The notes: a model not told the origin generated them from the letters alone. A DNA stretch of 21,861 nucleotides from Eggerthella sp. CAG:368 (GCA_000434775.1 FR895490.1:42236-64096), one strand, 5' to 3'. Counted from the stretch's first letter, positions 5,931 to 14,465 are shown. Made by a program: numbers and translations.

Positions 5931-7217
5931 ATGTCTGATTTTGACGCGATTGTTGTTGGTGGTGGCTTAGCGGGTTCCGTTGCAGCTTACACCTTAGCGT
6001 CTGCCGAAAAGTCAGTTCTTGTTGTCGAGCGCGGTAATTACTGTGGCGCAAAGAACATGACAGGTGGTCGTATTTACACCCATTCGCTCGCAAAGATTTT
6101 CCCTGATTACCAGGATGCTCCTTTGCAGCGTAAGGTAACCCATGAGCGTATTTCTCTCATGTCTCCTGACTCTAATTTCACGATTGACTATTCTGCACGT
6201 GAACTTGAGCAGGCTGGCAAAGAGTCTTACACCGTTTTGCGTGGTCCTTTTGATCAGTGGCTTGCTGAGAAAGCAGAAGACGCTGGGGCAGAGTATATCT
6301 GCGGTATTGCTGTAGAAGATCTCATGATTGAAAACGGCAAAGTATGTGGCGTTATTGCTGGCGAAGATGAAATTACTGCTGATGTGGTAATTCTTGCTGA
6401 TGGCGTTAATTCGCTCCTCACTTCTAAAGCAGGTCTTTCCAAGAAGGCTCCAGCAATTCATCAAGTTGCTGTTGGTGCTAAAGAGACCATTGAACTTCCT
6501 GCTGATGTAATCGAGAGCCGCTTCTTGTGCAATCCTGGAGAAGGCGCTTCTTGGCTTTTCGCTGGTGACTGCTCTAACGGTATCATTGGTGGTGCTTTTG
6601 TTTACGCAAACGAAGAATCAGTTTCTGTTGGTATCGTTGCTACTATGAGCGAAGTTCTCAAGCAAGACATTCCTGTTTATCAGATGCTTGAAAACTTCAA
6701 GAATCGCCCAGAGATCAAACCTTTGATCGCAGGCGGGAAGCTTGTTGAGTATTCAGGTCATGTTGTTCCTGAAGGCGGTATTCACATGATGCCAGAAATC
6801 ATCGGTGACGGTGTTTTGGTGGCTGGAGATGCTGCTATGCTCTGTATGAACCTTGGTTATACGGTTCGTGGTATGGATTTGGCTGTTGAATCTGGTTCTA
6901 TTGCTGCTAAGGCTGCTATCAAGGCACTTGATGCAGGAGATACCTCTAAGGCTGGTCTTGGTGTTTACAAGAGCATGCTCGATAACTCCTTCATTATGCG
7001 TGATATGAACATGTACGCTGAAGCACCTGAATTCCTTGAGAATTGCCCTGGTATGTTCCGTGGTTATCCTGAAATGATCCGCGACATTATGACTCCACTC
7101 TTTATGGTTGATGGCGAGCCTCGCCAGCATGTTATGAAGCTTGCAATGCCTCAGGTTAAAAAGCAGGGTCTGTTTAAACTCGGCAAGGTGGCTATGAAGG
7201 GAGTGAAAGTTCTATGA
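5931..7217 (+). CDS. fixC: FAD-dependent ETF:quinone oxidoreductase-like protein FixC
   Basis: At 428 residues it equals the length I recall for enteric FixC. The N-terminus has the dinucleotide-binding loop VVGGGLAGSVAA (about 8-19) ending in a beta strand with VVERG. The second FAD motif GVLVAGDAAM surrounds Asp300 and is followed by NLGYTVRGMDLAVESG, typical of ETF-QO and FixC. FixC takes electrons from, or gives electrons to, FixAB and, with the small iron-sulfur protein FixX, links them to the quinone pool at the membrane. The ribosome site is GAAAGGAAAAGC before ATG. Its stop codon overlaps the start of fixX by four bases (ATGA), so the two are translationally coupled. Confidence 0.96.
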   Translation: MSDFDAIVVGGGLAGSVAAYTLASAEKSVLVVERGNYCGAKNMTGGRIYTHSLAKIFPDYQDAPLQRKVTHERISLMSPDSNFTIDYSARELEQAGKESYTVLRGPFDQWLAEKAEDAGAEYICGIAVEDLMIENGKVCGVIAGEDEITADVVILADGVNSLLTSKAGLSKKAPAIHQVAVGAKETIELPADVIESRFLCNPGEGASWLFAGDCSNGIIGGAFVYANEESVSVGIVATMSEVLKQDIPVYQMLENFKNRPEIKPLIAGGKLVEYSGHVVPEGGIHMMPEIIGDGVLVAGDAAMLCMNLGYTVRGMDLAVESGSIAAKAAIKALDAGDTSKAGLGVYKSMLDNSFIMRDMNMYAEAPEFLENCPGMFRGYPEMIRDIMTPLFMVDGEPRQHVMKLAMPQVKKQGLFKLGKVAMKGVKVL

Positions 7218-7513
7218 TCGATATTACGGTTAATGTTGACGAGAAACTTTCTATCAATAAGTTCAACGTTGATGAAGAGTGTCCACACATTGTTATCAAG
7301 GAGGGCGTTAAGGCATCTGATCCTGAGTTTTTGAAACTTGTTAAGTGCTGTCCAGCTGCTCTTTACAAGATTCCAGCAGAAGGTGACGAGCCAATCTTTG
7401 ATTACGCTGGTTGTTTAGAGTGCGGTACCTGCCGAATGATTTGCGGTGAGACCATTCTTGAGAAGTGGGAGTATCCACAGCCAACCATGGGTGTTGAGTA
7501 CCGATTCGGCTAG
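7214..7513 (+). CDS. fixX: Ferredoxin-like protein FixX
   Basis: This 99-residue protein resembles the C-terminal ferredoxin domain of eukaryotic ETF:quinone oxidoreductase. The likely ligands of a single [4Fe-4S] cluster are Cys67, Cys70 and Cys73 in CLECGTC plus Cys46 of the CCPAALY segment; Cys45 and Cys77 are further cysteines. The spacing of C46-x20-C67-x2-C70-x2-C73 is close to that of ETF-QO. FixX works with FixC. The start overlaps the fixC stop. A strong terminator follows at 7556-7591, which ends the fix operon. Confidence 0.96.
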   Translation: MIDITVNVDEKLSINKFNVDEECPHIVIKEGVKASDPEFLKLVKCCPAALYKIPAEGDEPIFDYAGCLECGTCRMICGETILEKWEYPQPTMGVEYRFG

Positions 7514-7555
7514 GATTTCTTATTCTTCTTGATTAAAAGACATACTTTTGTTGTA

Positions 7556-7591
7556 AACGAACCCGTTCAGCGCGGGTTCGTTAATTTTTTT
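7556..7591 (+). terminator. Intrinsic terminator of the fix operon
   Basis: A perfect 10-bp stem, AACGAACCCG (7556-7565) with CGGGTTCGTT (7573-7582), has a seven-base loop and is followed by AATTTTTTT. It is among the best terminators in the window and separates fixX from the LysR-type gene. Confidence 0.9.
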
Positions 7592-7624
7592 CGATAGATA
7601 ACTCTTTTATCCATTGATTTACGC

Positions 7625-7630
7625 TATAAT
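7625..7630 (+). promoter_or_regulatory. Candidate -10 element for the LysR-type gene
   Basis: A perfect TATAAT lies 36 bases before the start codon at 7666. No good -35 hexamer is present 16-18 bases upstream, so the promoter is probably weak or regulated. Confidence 0.45.
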
Positions 7631-7665
7631 TCCAACCGATTACTATATTGAGCTGGAGTGATGGA

Positions 7666-8595
7666 ATGAATCTTTCGCAGTTATATTATTTTCGCAAATT
7701 AGCTGAGCTACAGCACTATACCCGTTCGGCTAAGGAATTGTTTATTACTCAACCAACTCTTTCTGGCTCTATTTCCTCTTTGGAGCAGGAGTTGGGAGTC
7801 TCGCTGTTTCAGAAAACAGGTCGTAACGTTGAACTCACAAAATACGGTGCTGAGTTTTTAGTTTATGTTAATGCGGCTCTTGAGCAGCTCGATAAAGGTG
7901 TTGCTATTATGAAGGGCTATTCTGGTGAAAGTGATGGCGGAACTATTGATCTTGGTTGCATTATTACGGTACAGACTGATTACATTCCTCAGTTGTTGAA
8001 TATGTATCGTCAAGATAGTGACCATGAATACGAATTCAATATCAGCCAAAAACCATCCCAGGTATTACTTGAAAATCTTGTTAAAGGGGAAAATGACGTT
8101 ATTTTCTGTGCTAAAGATGATATTTCTAGCGACATTACCTATGTCCCTGTAGTCGCTCAGGAGTTTATTGTTGCGATGAGTGAAAGATCTCCTTTAGCTC
8201 AGAAAGACTACATTCTTCCTGAAGACTTGTTAGGAAGTAACCTTATTTCATATCGTGAGCAAATTCCTTTGGGCAAGTCTGTTAAGTCGCTTCTGGATAG
8301 TCTTGGCGTTGATAACGTTAAGTATTCATTTGATGATGAATCTATCCTTGCAGGTTTCGCGGTTAATGGCGTTGATGTTGCTTTGATGATTGATACGTTC
8401 TTCTTGCGCAATGTTGAAGGAATGGTACTTAAACCTTTTTACAATAACGAAGTCGAAAAGAAGAAGTTCTATCACTGTATTTATATGGCCTATAGCAATA
8501 AACGCTATCACCCTTATTGTGTCGATCATTTCATTGAGTATGTTACAGAGCATCAACTTGACAAAAATGATCAATCGATGATTTTCTTTGATTAA
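7666..8595 (+). CDS. LysR-family transcriptional regulator
   Basis: The protein has 310 residues, a normal LysR length. The N-terminal winged helix-turn-helix starts MNLSQLYYFRKLAE and continues through TRSAKELFITQPTLS and LEQELGVSLFQKTGR, classic for LysR. A two-lobed periplasmic-binding-protein-like sensor domain makes up the rest. The start at 7666 fits both family alignment and a GGAG seven bases upstream; an in-frame TTG at 7648 is possible but has no better support. The gene stands alone between two terminators. Its target and ligand are unknown. LysR proteins often control neighbours, so fixABCX or the acyl-CoA dehydrogenases are candidates, though the gene is not divergent from either. 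Confidence 0.93.
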   Translation: MNLSQLYYFRKLAELQHYTRSAKELFITQPTLSGSISSLEQELGVSLFQKTGRNVELTKYGAEFLVYVNAALEQLDKGVAIMKGYSGESDGGTIDLGCIITVQTDYIPQLLNMYRQDSDHEYEFNISQKPSQVLLENLVKGENDVIFCAKDDISSDITYVPVVAQEFIVAMSERSPLAQKDYILPEDLLGSNLISYREQIPLGKSVKSLLDSLGVDNVKYSFDDESILAGFAVNGVDVALMIDTFFLRNVEGMVLKPFYNNEVEKKKFYHCIYMAYSNKRYHPYCVDHFIEYVTEHQLDKNDQSMIFFD

Positions 8596-8621
8596 CGTTT
8601 TTCTATACGAGTGTTGTGGAC

Positions 8622-8660
8622 ACAGCTTTCCCAAGGAATGGGGGAAAGCTGTTTTCTTTT
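8622..8660 (+). terminator. Intrinsic terminator of the LysR-type gene
   Basis: ACAGCTTTCCC (8622-8632) pairs over 11 bp with GGGAAAGCTGT (8642-8652), followed by TTTCTTTT. Confidence 0.88.
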
Positions 8661-8708
8661 GTTTGCAACCTTGCATTTACGAGGATTTTTAATAAGAGCA
8701 TTAAACTT

Positions 8709-8718
8709 GCTATACAAT
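8709..8718 (+). promoter_or_regulatory. Candidate extended -10 for the ABC-F gene
   Basis: TGCTATACAAT contains an extended -10 (TG-C-TATACA) or a TACAAT hexamer, only 9-14 bases before the ATG at 8727. Transcription from it would start at or very near the start codon. No convincing -35 is visible. Confidence 0.4.
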
Positions 8719-8726
8719 TAATCGTC

Positions 8727-10739
8727 ATGATTATTCAACTAGAACATATTTCAAAATCATTCGGTTCGCGCGTGCTGTTCTCGGATGTATCATTTAAGCT
8801 TGAAACCCACGATCGTCTTGCTTTGGTTGGACCAAATGGTGCGGGAAAAACAACGCTTTTAAACATTATCTCTGGTGAAGAAGATGCTGATCAAGGTCGA
8901 ATTCTTCTTGCGAAGGGGTGTCAAATTGGATACTTGGAACAGGAAGCAATCGAAATGGGCGAAGCTCCTATTTTCGAAGAAGTTCTTTCGGCTCAAGAGG
9001 AGATTTGCAGGCAAGAGGAACGGGTAAAAACGCTTGAAGCAGCATTAGGCTCCAACCCAACCGATGAGCAATTACATGCCTACGGAAAAGCCCGTGATTT
9101 GTATGAATCTATGGGGGGCTATTCGCTTGAGGCACGTGTCCGTGCAGTCTTGTTTGGCCTTGGCTTTGGTGAAGATGATATGACGCGTCTGACAACGGAG
9201 TTTTCGGGTGGTTGGCAGATGCGCATTGCCCTTGCTAAGTTGCTTACACGAAACCCCGAAGTGCTTTTATTGGACGAACCTACCAATCATCTTGATCTTG
9301 AAAGCGTTAAGTGGCTCGAGGGGTTCTTGCGAAGCTACCAGGGCAGTGTGATTGTAGTAAGTCACGACCGTGCATTCTTGGACAATATGGTCGATCGTGT
9401 GGCGGAAATCGACAATGAAATAGTTAAGCTGTATAAGGGGAATTATTCCGCCTATCTAAAGCAGCGTGAAGAATATCTTGCCCTTCTCCGTGAGCGTGCG
9501 GCCAAGCAGGCCGAGGAAATTGCACACATGGAAGCGTTTATCGAACGGTTCCGTTACAAGGCAACTAAGGCCAAGCAGGTTCAGGATCGAGTTAGAAAGC
9601 TTGAGAAAATTGAGCGCATTAAGATTCCTGAAGAAAAGAAAAAAGTCCATTTTAACTTTCAGCAGCCTCCACGTACGGGTGATTTGGTTGTGAATGTTGA
9701 AGGTGTTAAAAAAGCTTTTGGATCAAAAACGGTATACGACAGATTGGATCTTTCATTTTATCGCGGTGAAAAAATCGCGCTCGTGGGACCTAATGGAGCG
9801 GGTAAATCTACCCTTCTTAAAATGGTTGCAGGGGTACTTTCGCCTGATGAAGGAACTATTTCTTATGGTACGAAAGTGAGCAAAACCTATTTTGCTCAGC
9901 ATCAGCTTGAGGAGCTCAATCCTTCCAATACGGTTTTTGAAGAGCTTGATGGCGTCGCTCCTGGTTGGAGTATTTCCCAGGTAAGAACCCTGTTGGGGTC
10001 GTTTCTTTTCAGTGCCGATGACGTGGATAAGAAAGTGTCGGTGCTTTCGGGTGGAGAAAAATGCCGCCTTGCATTAGCAAAGATGCTCGTTGCTCCAAGA
10101 CCTCTTCTGTGTTTGGACGAGCCAACGAACCATCTCGATATTGCCAGTGCTGATATTCTTGAGCAGGCTCTTTCGCAATTTGAAGGTACGATTGTATTTA
10201 TCACTCATGATCGTCATCTTATCAAATCTGTCGCTGACCGTATCATCGAAATAAAGCCTGGTTCTGTGAAATCATATGAGGGTGACTACGATTACTATCT
10301 CTTTAAAAGCGAGCAGCTTGCTTTTGAGGAAGCATTGGAAAAAGAGGCTGCAGATAAAAAGAAAAGCCAGAGAGCAGTTGAAGTTTCACCTAAAGAAAAA
10401 GCACGCACGAAACCGTCTTCCGGTTCAGCTCCTAAAACTAAAGAGCAAAAACGTCGTGAAGCTCAGGCAAGAAACCGTGTCTATGCTGCCTTAAAAAAAC
10501 AACGCAAGCGCGTACAAGAGCTTGAAGTTCTTATCGAAAAAGAAACAGCGCGAATGGATGAAATCTTAGCGTTACTTGCCGATCCAAGTTTTTACACCAA
10601 TGAGGACGCATCGAGTGATGTGATTGCTGAGCACGCAGAACTAAAAAAAACGCTATCTGCACACGAAGAGGAATGGATGCTTCTTTCGGAAGAGATCGAG
10701 GAAGAAATTCGCAAGCAACAAGAAGAAGCCACGCGGTAG
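8727..10739 (+). CDS. ABC-F family ATPase (Uup/YdiF-like, with C-terminal coiled coil)
   Basis: This 670-residue protein has two ATP-binding cassettes and no membrane segments, as in ABC-F translation factors. Cassette 1 has Walker A GPNGAGKTT at 35-43, signature SGGWQ at about 160 and Walker B LLLDEPTNHLD with Asp183/Glu184. Cassette 2 has Walker A from Gly354, signature LSGGEK at about 440 and LCLDEPTNHLD with Asp464/Glu465. Both catalytic glutamates are present. A basic linker lies between the cassettes. The last 130 residues are highly charged (QKRREAQARN, RVQELEVLIEKE) and look like the C-terminal coiled coil of Uup and YdiF. ABC-F proteins act at the ribosomal E site; some give antibiotic resistance, but nothing here points to that. 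The start at 8727 is where cassette homology begins; no Shine-Dalgarno is visible. A longer in-frame extension from 8616 would run through a terminator. Confidence 0.93.
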   Translation: MIIQLEHISKSFGSRVLFSDVSFKLETHDRLALVGPNGAGKTTLLNIISGEEDADQGRILLAKGCQIGYLEQEAIEMGEAPIFEEVLSAQEEICRQEERVKTLEAALGSNPTDEQLHAYGKARDLYESMGGYSLEARVRAVLFGLGFGEDDMTRLTTEFSGGWQMRIALAKLLTRNPEVLLLDEPTNHLDLESVKWLEGFLRSYQGSVIVVSHDRAFLDNMVDRVAEIDNEIVKLYKGNYSAYLKQREEYLALLRERAAKQAEEIAHMEAFIERFRYKATKAKQVQDRVRKLEKIERIKIPEEKKKVHFNFQQPPRTGDLVVNVEGVKKAFGSKTVYDRLDLSFYRGEKIALVGPNGAGKSTLLKMVAGVLSPDEGTISYGTKVSKTYFAQHQLEELNPSNTVFEELDGVAPGWSISQVRTLLGSFLFSADDVDKKVSVLSGGEKCRLALAKMLVAPRPLLCLDEPTNHLDIASADILEQALSQFEGTIVFITHDRHLIKSVADRIIEIKPGSVKSYEGDYDYYLFKSEQLAFEEALEKEAADKKKSQRAVEVSPKEKARTKPSSGSAPKTKEQKRREAQARNRVYAALKKQRKRVQELEVLIEKETARMDEILALLADPSFYTNEDASSDVIAEHAELKKTLSAHEEEWMLLSEEIEEEIRKQQEEATR

Positions 10740-10761
10740 AGAAGTGTAGTGAGGATAGCAG

Positions 10762-11277
10762 ATGACTGAACTAAAGGATGCTACTAACATTCAAGACGTG
10801 AAGAATGAAGGATTGTCCTTACATGTGGTGCTATTTGAGCCTGAAATTCCACAAAATGCAGGAAACATTGCTCGTACGTGCGCCTGCTGTGGGGCAACGC
10901 TTCATCTTGTTGAGCCTATGGGATTTCGTCTTACGCAGAAAAACCTTACACGTGCTGGACTTGATTATTGGGATAAGGTTGATATTGTTCGCCATTCTTG
11001 TACGAGTGCATTTTTGGAAGAATATGGCCATAGGAAACTGTTGTTTTTTACGGGACAGACCAACAATAATTTCTACGATCAAGAGATATCCGGAGAAGTG
11101 TTTTTGATTTTTGGCCGGGAAAGCCGCGGTATTGATCCTGAAATTCTCGAAAAATTTCCTGAACAGTGTGTGAGAATTCCAATGAAGGAGTCGTTGCGTT
11201 CGCTCAATTTGTCCAATTCGGTAGCAATTGGGGTTTATGAGGCATTGCGGCAAAATTCTTTTGCAAATCTGGTGTAA
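10762..11277 (+). CDS. trmL: tRNA (cytidine(34)-2'-O)-methyltransferase, TrmL family
   Basis: This SPOUT-superfamily methyltransferase of 171 residues would methylate the ribose of nucleotide 34 in certain leucine tRNAs, using S-adenosylmethionine. Family motifs are visible in order: EPEIPQNAGNIARTC, then LVEPMGFRL, then FGRESRGID at about 117-125, and RIPM followed by SLNLSNSVAIGVYE, which forms the trefoil-knot cofactor site. The first 20 or so residues are an extension not usual in the family; GAGG seven bases before ATG supports the start. The gene follows the ABC-F gene by 22 bases and is probably cotranscribed. Confidence 0.92.
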   Translation: MTELKDATNIQDVKNEGLSLHVVLFEPEIPQNAGNIARTCACCGATLHLVEPMGFRLTQKNLTRAGLDYWDKVDIVRHSCTSAFLEEYGHRKLLFFTGQTNNNFYDQEISGEVFLIFGRESRGIDPEILEKFPEQCVRIPMKESLRSLNLSNSVAIGVYEALRQNSFANLV

Positions 11278-11327
11278 TAAGAAGTGAATAAAAGTATTGT
11301 TAAGCCTTCTCGGTTAGGTTTGAATCT

Positions 11328-12008
11328 ATGAGTTCTTATCAAATAATACTGATTGCTTGTAGCGTGTTGGCGTTTATTCCTGCCATTATTTTGCATGAGG
11401 TTGCTCATGGTTACGTTGCTTATAAATTGGGTGACTCCACTGCAAAAAATCAGGGAAGGCTTAGTCTTAACCCCCTTAAACACGTTGATCCTTTTGGAAC
11501 GGTGATTTTGCCGGCAATTCTTATTCTTTCCGGAGGTCCAGTGTTTGGATATGCGAAGCCCGTTCCCTATAATCCGAACAATTTCAAGAATAAAAAAACA
11601 GGAGATTTGCTGGTGGGGCTTGCTGGACCCTGCGCTAATTTGCTTATGGCGTTGCTGGGTGCCTTACTACTCTATGTTATGGGGTTGTTTCTAGGTCCAT
11701 TGACAAGTGTAGGTGATGGCGTAACTTTTATCGTCTCTTGCATCTATGCAGCCTTTCTTCCTGTGTTCATTATGGTCAATTTGTACCTGATGTTTTTTAA
11801 TCTGTTACCCATTCCGCCTCTTGACGGTTCATCAATTATTGGCTTTTTGCTGCCTTCAAAGTATCTTCCGCAGTATTACAAGGTTCAACAGTATGCGCTC
11901 CCTATATTTTTGGTTGTGATATTTGCTTTGCCGTATTTCTTCCACGTGGATATTATTGGATGGTATTTGAACGTTACTGCCGGTAACCTCGCATCACTTT
12001 TGATGTAG
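11328..12008 (+). CDS. Site-2 protease family (M50) membrane metalloprotease
   Basis: This hydrophobic protein has 226 residues and about five or six predicted membrane segments. The zinc-binding HEVAH motif sits at 23-27 in the first segment. The third ligand is probably Asp166 in NLLPIPPLDGS, the second family signature. It is of the short type without PDZ domain (YwhC-like), so it is not the RseP or SpoIVFB type. Substrates of this subgroup are mostly unknown. It lies between trmL and scpA, a position I recall for similar genes next to scpAB in several Gram-positive bacteria. The ribosome site is weak (TTAGG). Confidence 0.9.
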   Translation: MSSYQIILIACSVLAFIPAIILHEVAHGYVAYKLGDSTAKNQGRLSLNPLKHVDPFGTVILPAILILSGGPVFGYAKPVPYNPNNFKNKKTGDLLVGLAGPCANLLMALLGALLLYVMGLFLGPLTSVGDGVTFIVSCIYAAFLPVFIMVNLYLMFFNLLPIPPLDGSSIIGFLLPSKYLPQYYKVQQYALPIFLVVIFALPYFFHVDIIGWYLNVTAGNLASLLM

Positions 12009-12031
12009 GGTTGGCATGAAAGAAGTACTCT

Positions 12032-12817
12032 ATGTCATACCGTGTTCGCATAGAAAGCTTTGAGGGTCCGTTCGACCTGTTGCTCTATTTGGTTAACAGG
12101 CAAAAGGTTGATATTGGTTCAATCTCCATTACAGAAATCACCGATCAGTATTTAGCTGAAGTCCAGCGCATGAGTAGGGTTGATCTTGATGTAGCAAGTG
12201 ACTTTTTATTGGTTGCTGCAACATTGCTCGAGATCAAGGCTGCAAGTCTTATTCCCTCAGAAAATGAGGAAGAGGTACAGGAATACGAAGATCTTTCTCC
12301 TTACGAAATGCGCGATATGCTTGTGGCTCACTTGTTTGAGTACAAAAAGTTTAAGAACGCGGCAAGCGCATTGCAGATGCGTTACGAGGCAGAAGGTCGG
12401 ATGCATGTACGCACCTTTGGCCCTGATCGCTCTTTTTTGAAAGTCATGCCTGATTATCTCAAGAATGTAACGCTTGAAAAACTCGGTGCAATTTGCGCAA
12501 GCATTTTTTCTCGTCAGGATGTTTTTCTTCTTGAGTCAGAGCATATTGCAGCACGGGTAATCCCCGTTGAAGAGCAAATTGAAATGCTCTATACCCGCGT
12601 AAAAAAAGAAAAGCGCGTACGGTTTTCGGATGTTGTGAGTGCGGGTGATTCATCTGCGGTAATTGTAGTCACCTTCTTGGCAACGCTCGAGTTGTATAAA
12701 CGTTCAATGGTGTCATTGAGCCAAGATGAGTTGTTTGGCGATATTGTTATAACGTTTCTTGAGGGTTCCCCTGAGTTGATTATCCATAATGAAACCTTTG
12801 ATTCGGTTGAAGAATAG
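12032..12817 (+). CDS. scpA: Segregation and condensation protein A
   Basis: ScpA is the kleisin subunit of the bacterial SMC condensin; it bridges SMC heads and binds a ScpB dimer. The protein has 261 residues, normal for the family. The N-terminal motif FEGPFDLLLYLVNRQKVDI is a strong family signature, followed by DFLLVAATLLEIKAASLIP. The C-terminal winged helix ends with a segment containing FLATLELYKR, also typical. scpB starts eight bases after its stop codon. smc is not in the window. Confidence 0.96.
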   Translation: MSYRVRIESFEGPFDLLLYLVNRQKVDIGSISITEITDQYLAEVQRMSRVDLDVASDFLLVAATLLEIKAASLIPSENEEEVQEYEDLSPYEMRDMLVAHLFEYKKFKNAASALQMRYEAEGRMHVRTFGPDRSFLKVMPDYLKNVTLEKLGAICASIFSRQDVFLLESEHIAARVIPVEEQIEMLYTRVKKEKRVRFSDVVSAGDSSAVIVVTFLATLELYKRSMVSLSQDELFGDIVITFLEGSPELIIHNETFDSVEE

Positions 12818-12825
12818 GTAAGGAA

Positions 12826-13698
12826 ATGAATAACACCGACAATCTTGATAAGTTAAACACGGTGCATGAAGCAGGAATTGATGAAGCTGCGGTCAGCGAC
12901 GGGGCAGCTGTTCAAGGGCTCGGCTTTAGTGATACCGAGATCAAAGGGGCAATTGAGGCATTGCTCTTTGTAACCGATGAGCCTGTGAATATTCTTACGC
13001 TTGCTGATGCTATTCAGATTGATCCTCGTAAAGTTGAAGAAGCTCTTGTTTCATTACAAGATGAACTTCTTCATGCAAATCGAGGTATACAGCTGAGGGA
13101 AGTTGCAGGCGGATGGCGTTTGGTCACTCATCCGGTTTATCACGAACTTATCGAACGTTATGTTACTTCGTGGGATACGCGAAAACTCAGCCAAGCTGCC
13201 TTGGAAACTTTGGCCATTGTTGCCTATTGCCAGCCTGTTACCCGCAATGAGATTTCTTCAATCAGAGGCGTTAGCTCAGATAGCTCAGTTAACTCCTTGT
13301 TAGAAAAAGGCCTTTTGAGAGAAGCGGGAGTGCAAGATAGTCCTGGAAATCCCGCACTCTACGGAACCAGTAAGGCTTTTTTGGAAAAATTTGGACTAAA
13401 GAATGTTTCAGAACTGCCTCCCCTAGAAGGCTTCGCGCCAGATGATGAAACCAAGGCGCTCATTGCTGAGCGCTTGCGCGTTGTTCGAATTACCGAAGAC
13501 GAGGTACCTATGCCTTCTGAGGGCGCTACTGCATCTCTTGCATCATCAGCTCATGGTGTTTCTTTCGAAGAGGGCTCTGAAGAGAGCGAGCGTCTTGCCC
13601 AAAATGCCATGCATACCATGTTCAATGATGCTCTTGCTTCTACGGCAGGAGTGGTGGACAAAATCAACTTTGACGAGTTAGTTTTTGAGGAAGACTAA
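12826..13698 (+). CDS. scpB: Segregation and condensation protein B
   Basis: ScpB is the tandem winged-helix partner of ScpA in the SMC complex. The family core starts at about residue 38 (IKGAIEALLFVTDEPV), and the second winged helix holds LSQAALETLAIVAYCQPVTR and SSIRGVSSD. At 290 residues it is longer than many ScpB proteins (about 180-200): there are roughly 35 acidic residues before the core and about 90 after it, the latter low in complexity and rich in Ser, Ala and Glu. Such tails are likely disordered. The rluB-like gene starts two bases after the stop codon. Confidence 0.95.
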   Translation: MNNTDNLDKLNTVHEAGIDEAAVSDGAAVQGLGFSDTEIKGAIEALLFVTDEPVNILTLADAIQIDPRKVEEALVSLQDELLHANRGIQLREVAGGWRLVTHPVYHELIERYVTSWDTRKLSQAALETLAIVAYCQPVTRNEISSIRGVSSDSSVNSLLEKGLLREAGVQDSPGNPALYGTSKAFLEKFGLKNVSELPPLEGFAPDDETKALIAERLRVVRITEDEVPMPSEGATASLASSAHGVSFEEGSEESERLAQNAMHTMFNDALASTAGVVDKINFDELVFEED

Positions 13699-13700
13699 CC

Positions 13701-14435
13701 ATGGACTATCCCCAGGAATCCATGCGTTTACAAAAATATCTTGCACGCGCAGGGGTAGCGAGTAGACGCGCCTGTGAAGCTATTATTTTGGCGGGAAGAG
13801 TGTCGGTCAACGGAGCTGTAGTAACGGAGCTCGGCACAAAGGTCGTTCCCGAACGTGATACTGTTGAAGTTGATGGTAAGGTAGTTTTGCTTGGTGATTC
13901 TCAGGTTATTCTTATGCTCAACAAGCCGAAAGGGTATCTCACCTCTATGAGTGATCCTTTTTCCCGCGCTTGCGTTTCTGATCTTATTCCCACCGATAGG
14001 TATCCGGGTATTTTTCCTGTTGGAAGGCTTGACTGTAACACCACGGGGCTTTTGCTTTTCACTACCGATGGTGAATTGGGAAATAAGCTTTTGCATCCTC
14101 GTGAGCATGTGGATAAAACCTATCATGCCTTAGTTGCTGGTCATGTAAGCTCTGATGCTCTTCGCCAACTGGAGTCGGGCGTTGTGTTGGAAGATGGAAT
14201 TACGAGTCCTGCTAAGGCTGAAGTGATCAAGAAAACGAAAAAGAATACGTGGCTTTCTCTTACTATTCATGAGGGTCGTAAGCGGCAGGTTCGTCGTATG
14301 TGTGATGCGGTAGGGTTTCCAGTAAAAGAACTACAGCGTGTTTCCTTTGGTCCGCTTTCTTTGGGGGACTTAAAACAGGGTTTCTATCGGGAACTTACCG
14401 CTGTGGAATGCCGTGAGCTTTGCGGCGATGAGTAA
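13701..14435 (+). CDS. rluB: RluB/RsuA-family rRNA pseudouridine synthase
   Basis: This protein of 244 residues has an N-terminal S4 RNA-binding domain (LQKYLARAGVASRRACEAII) and a pseudouridine synthase catalytic domain. The catalytic aspartate is Asp111 in GRLDCNTTGLLLFTTDGEL. RKRQVRRMCDAVG near the C-terminus is the family's other hallmark. By length and by its place after scpB, it fits the RluB type acting on 23S rRNA better than RsuA on 16S rRNA, but the exact target uridine is not shown by the sequence. GGAAG seven bases before ATG supports the start; Met8 is a possible alternative. Confidence 0.92.
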   Translation: MDYPQESMRLQKYLARAGVASRRACEAIILAGRVSVNGAVVTELGTKVVPERDTVEVDGKVVLLGDSQVILMLNKPKGYLTSMSDPFSRACVSDLIPTDRYPGIFPVGRLDCNTTGLLLFTTDGELGNKLLHPREHVDKTYHALVAGHVSSDALRQLESGVVLEDGITSPAKAEVIKKTKKNTWLSLTIHEGRKRQVRRMCDAVGFPVKELQRVSFGPLSLGDLKQGFYRELTAVECRELCGDE

Positions 14436-14465
14436 GTATCATAATAAGCTAGAATAAAGGTAATG

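Noticed and set aside
8616..8726. Upstream extension of the ABC-F reading frame
   Set aside because: It would overlap the terminator hairpin 8622-8660 and adds 37 residues unlike the start of any ABC-F protein known to me.
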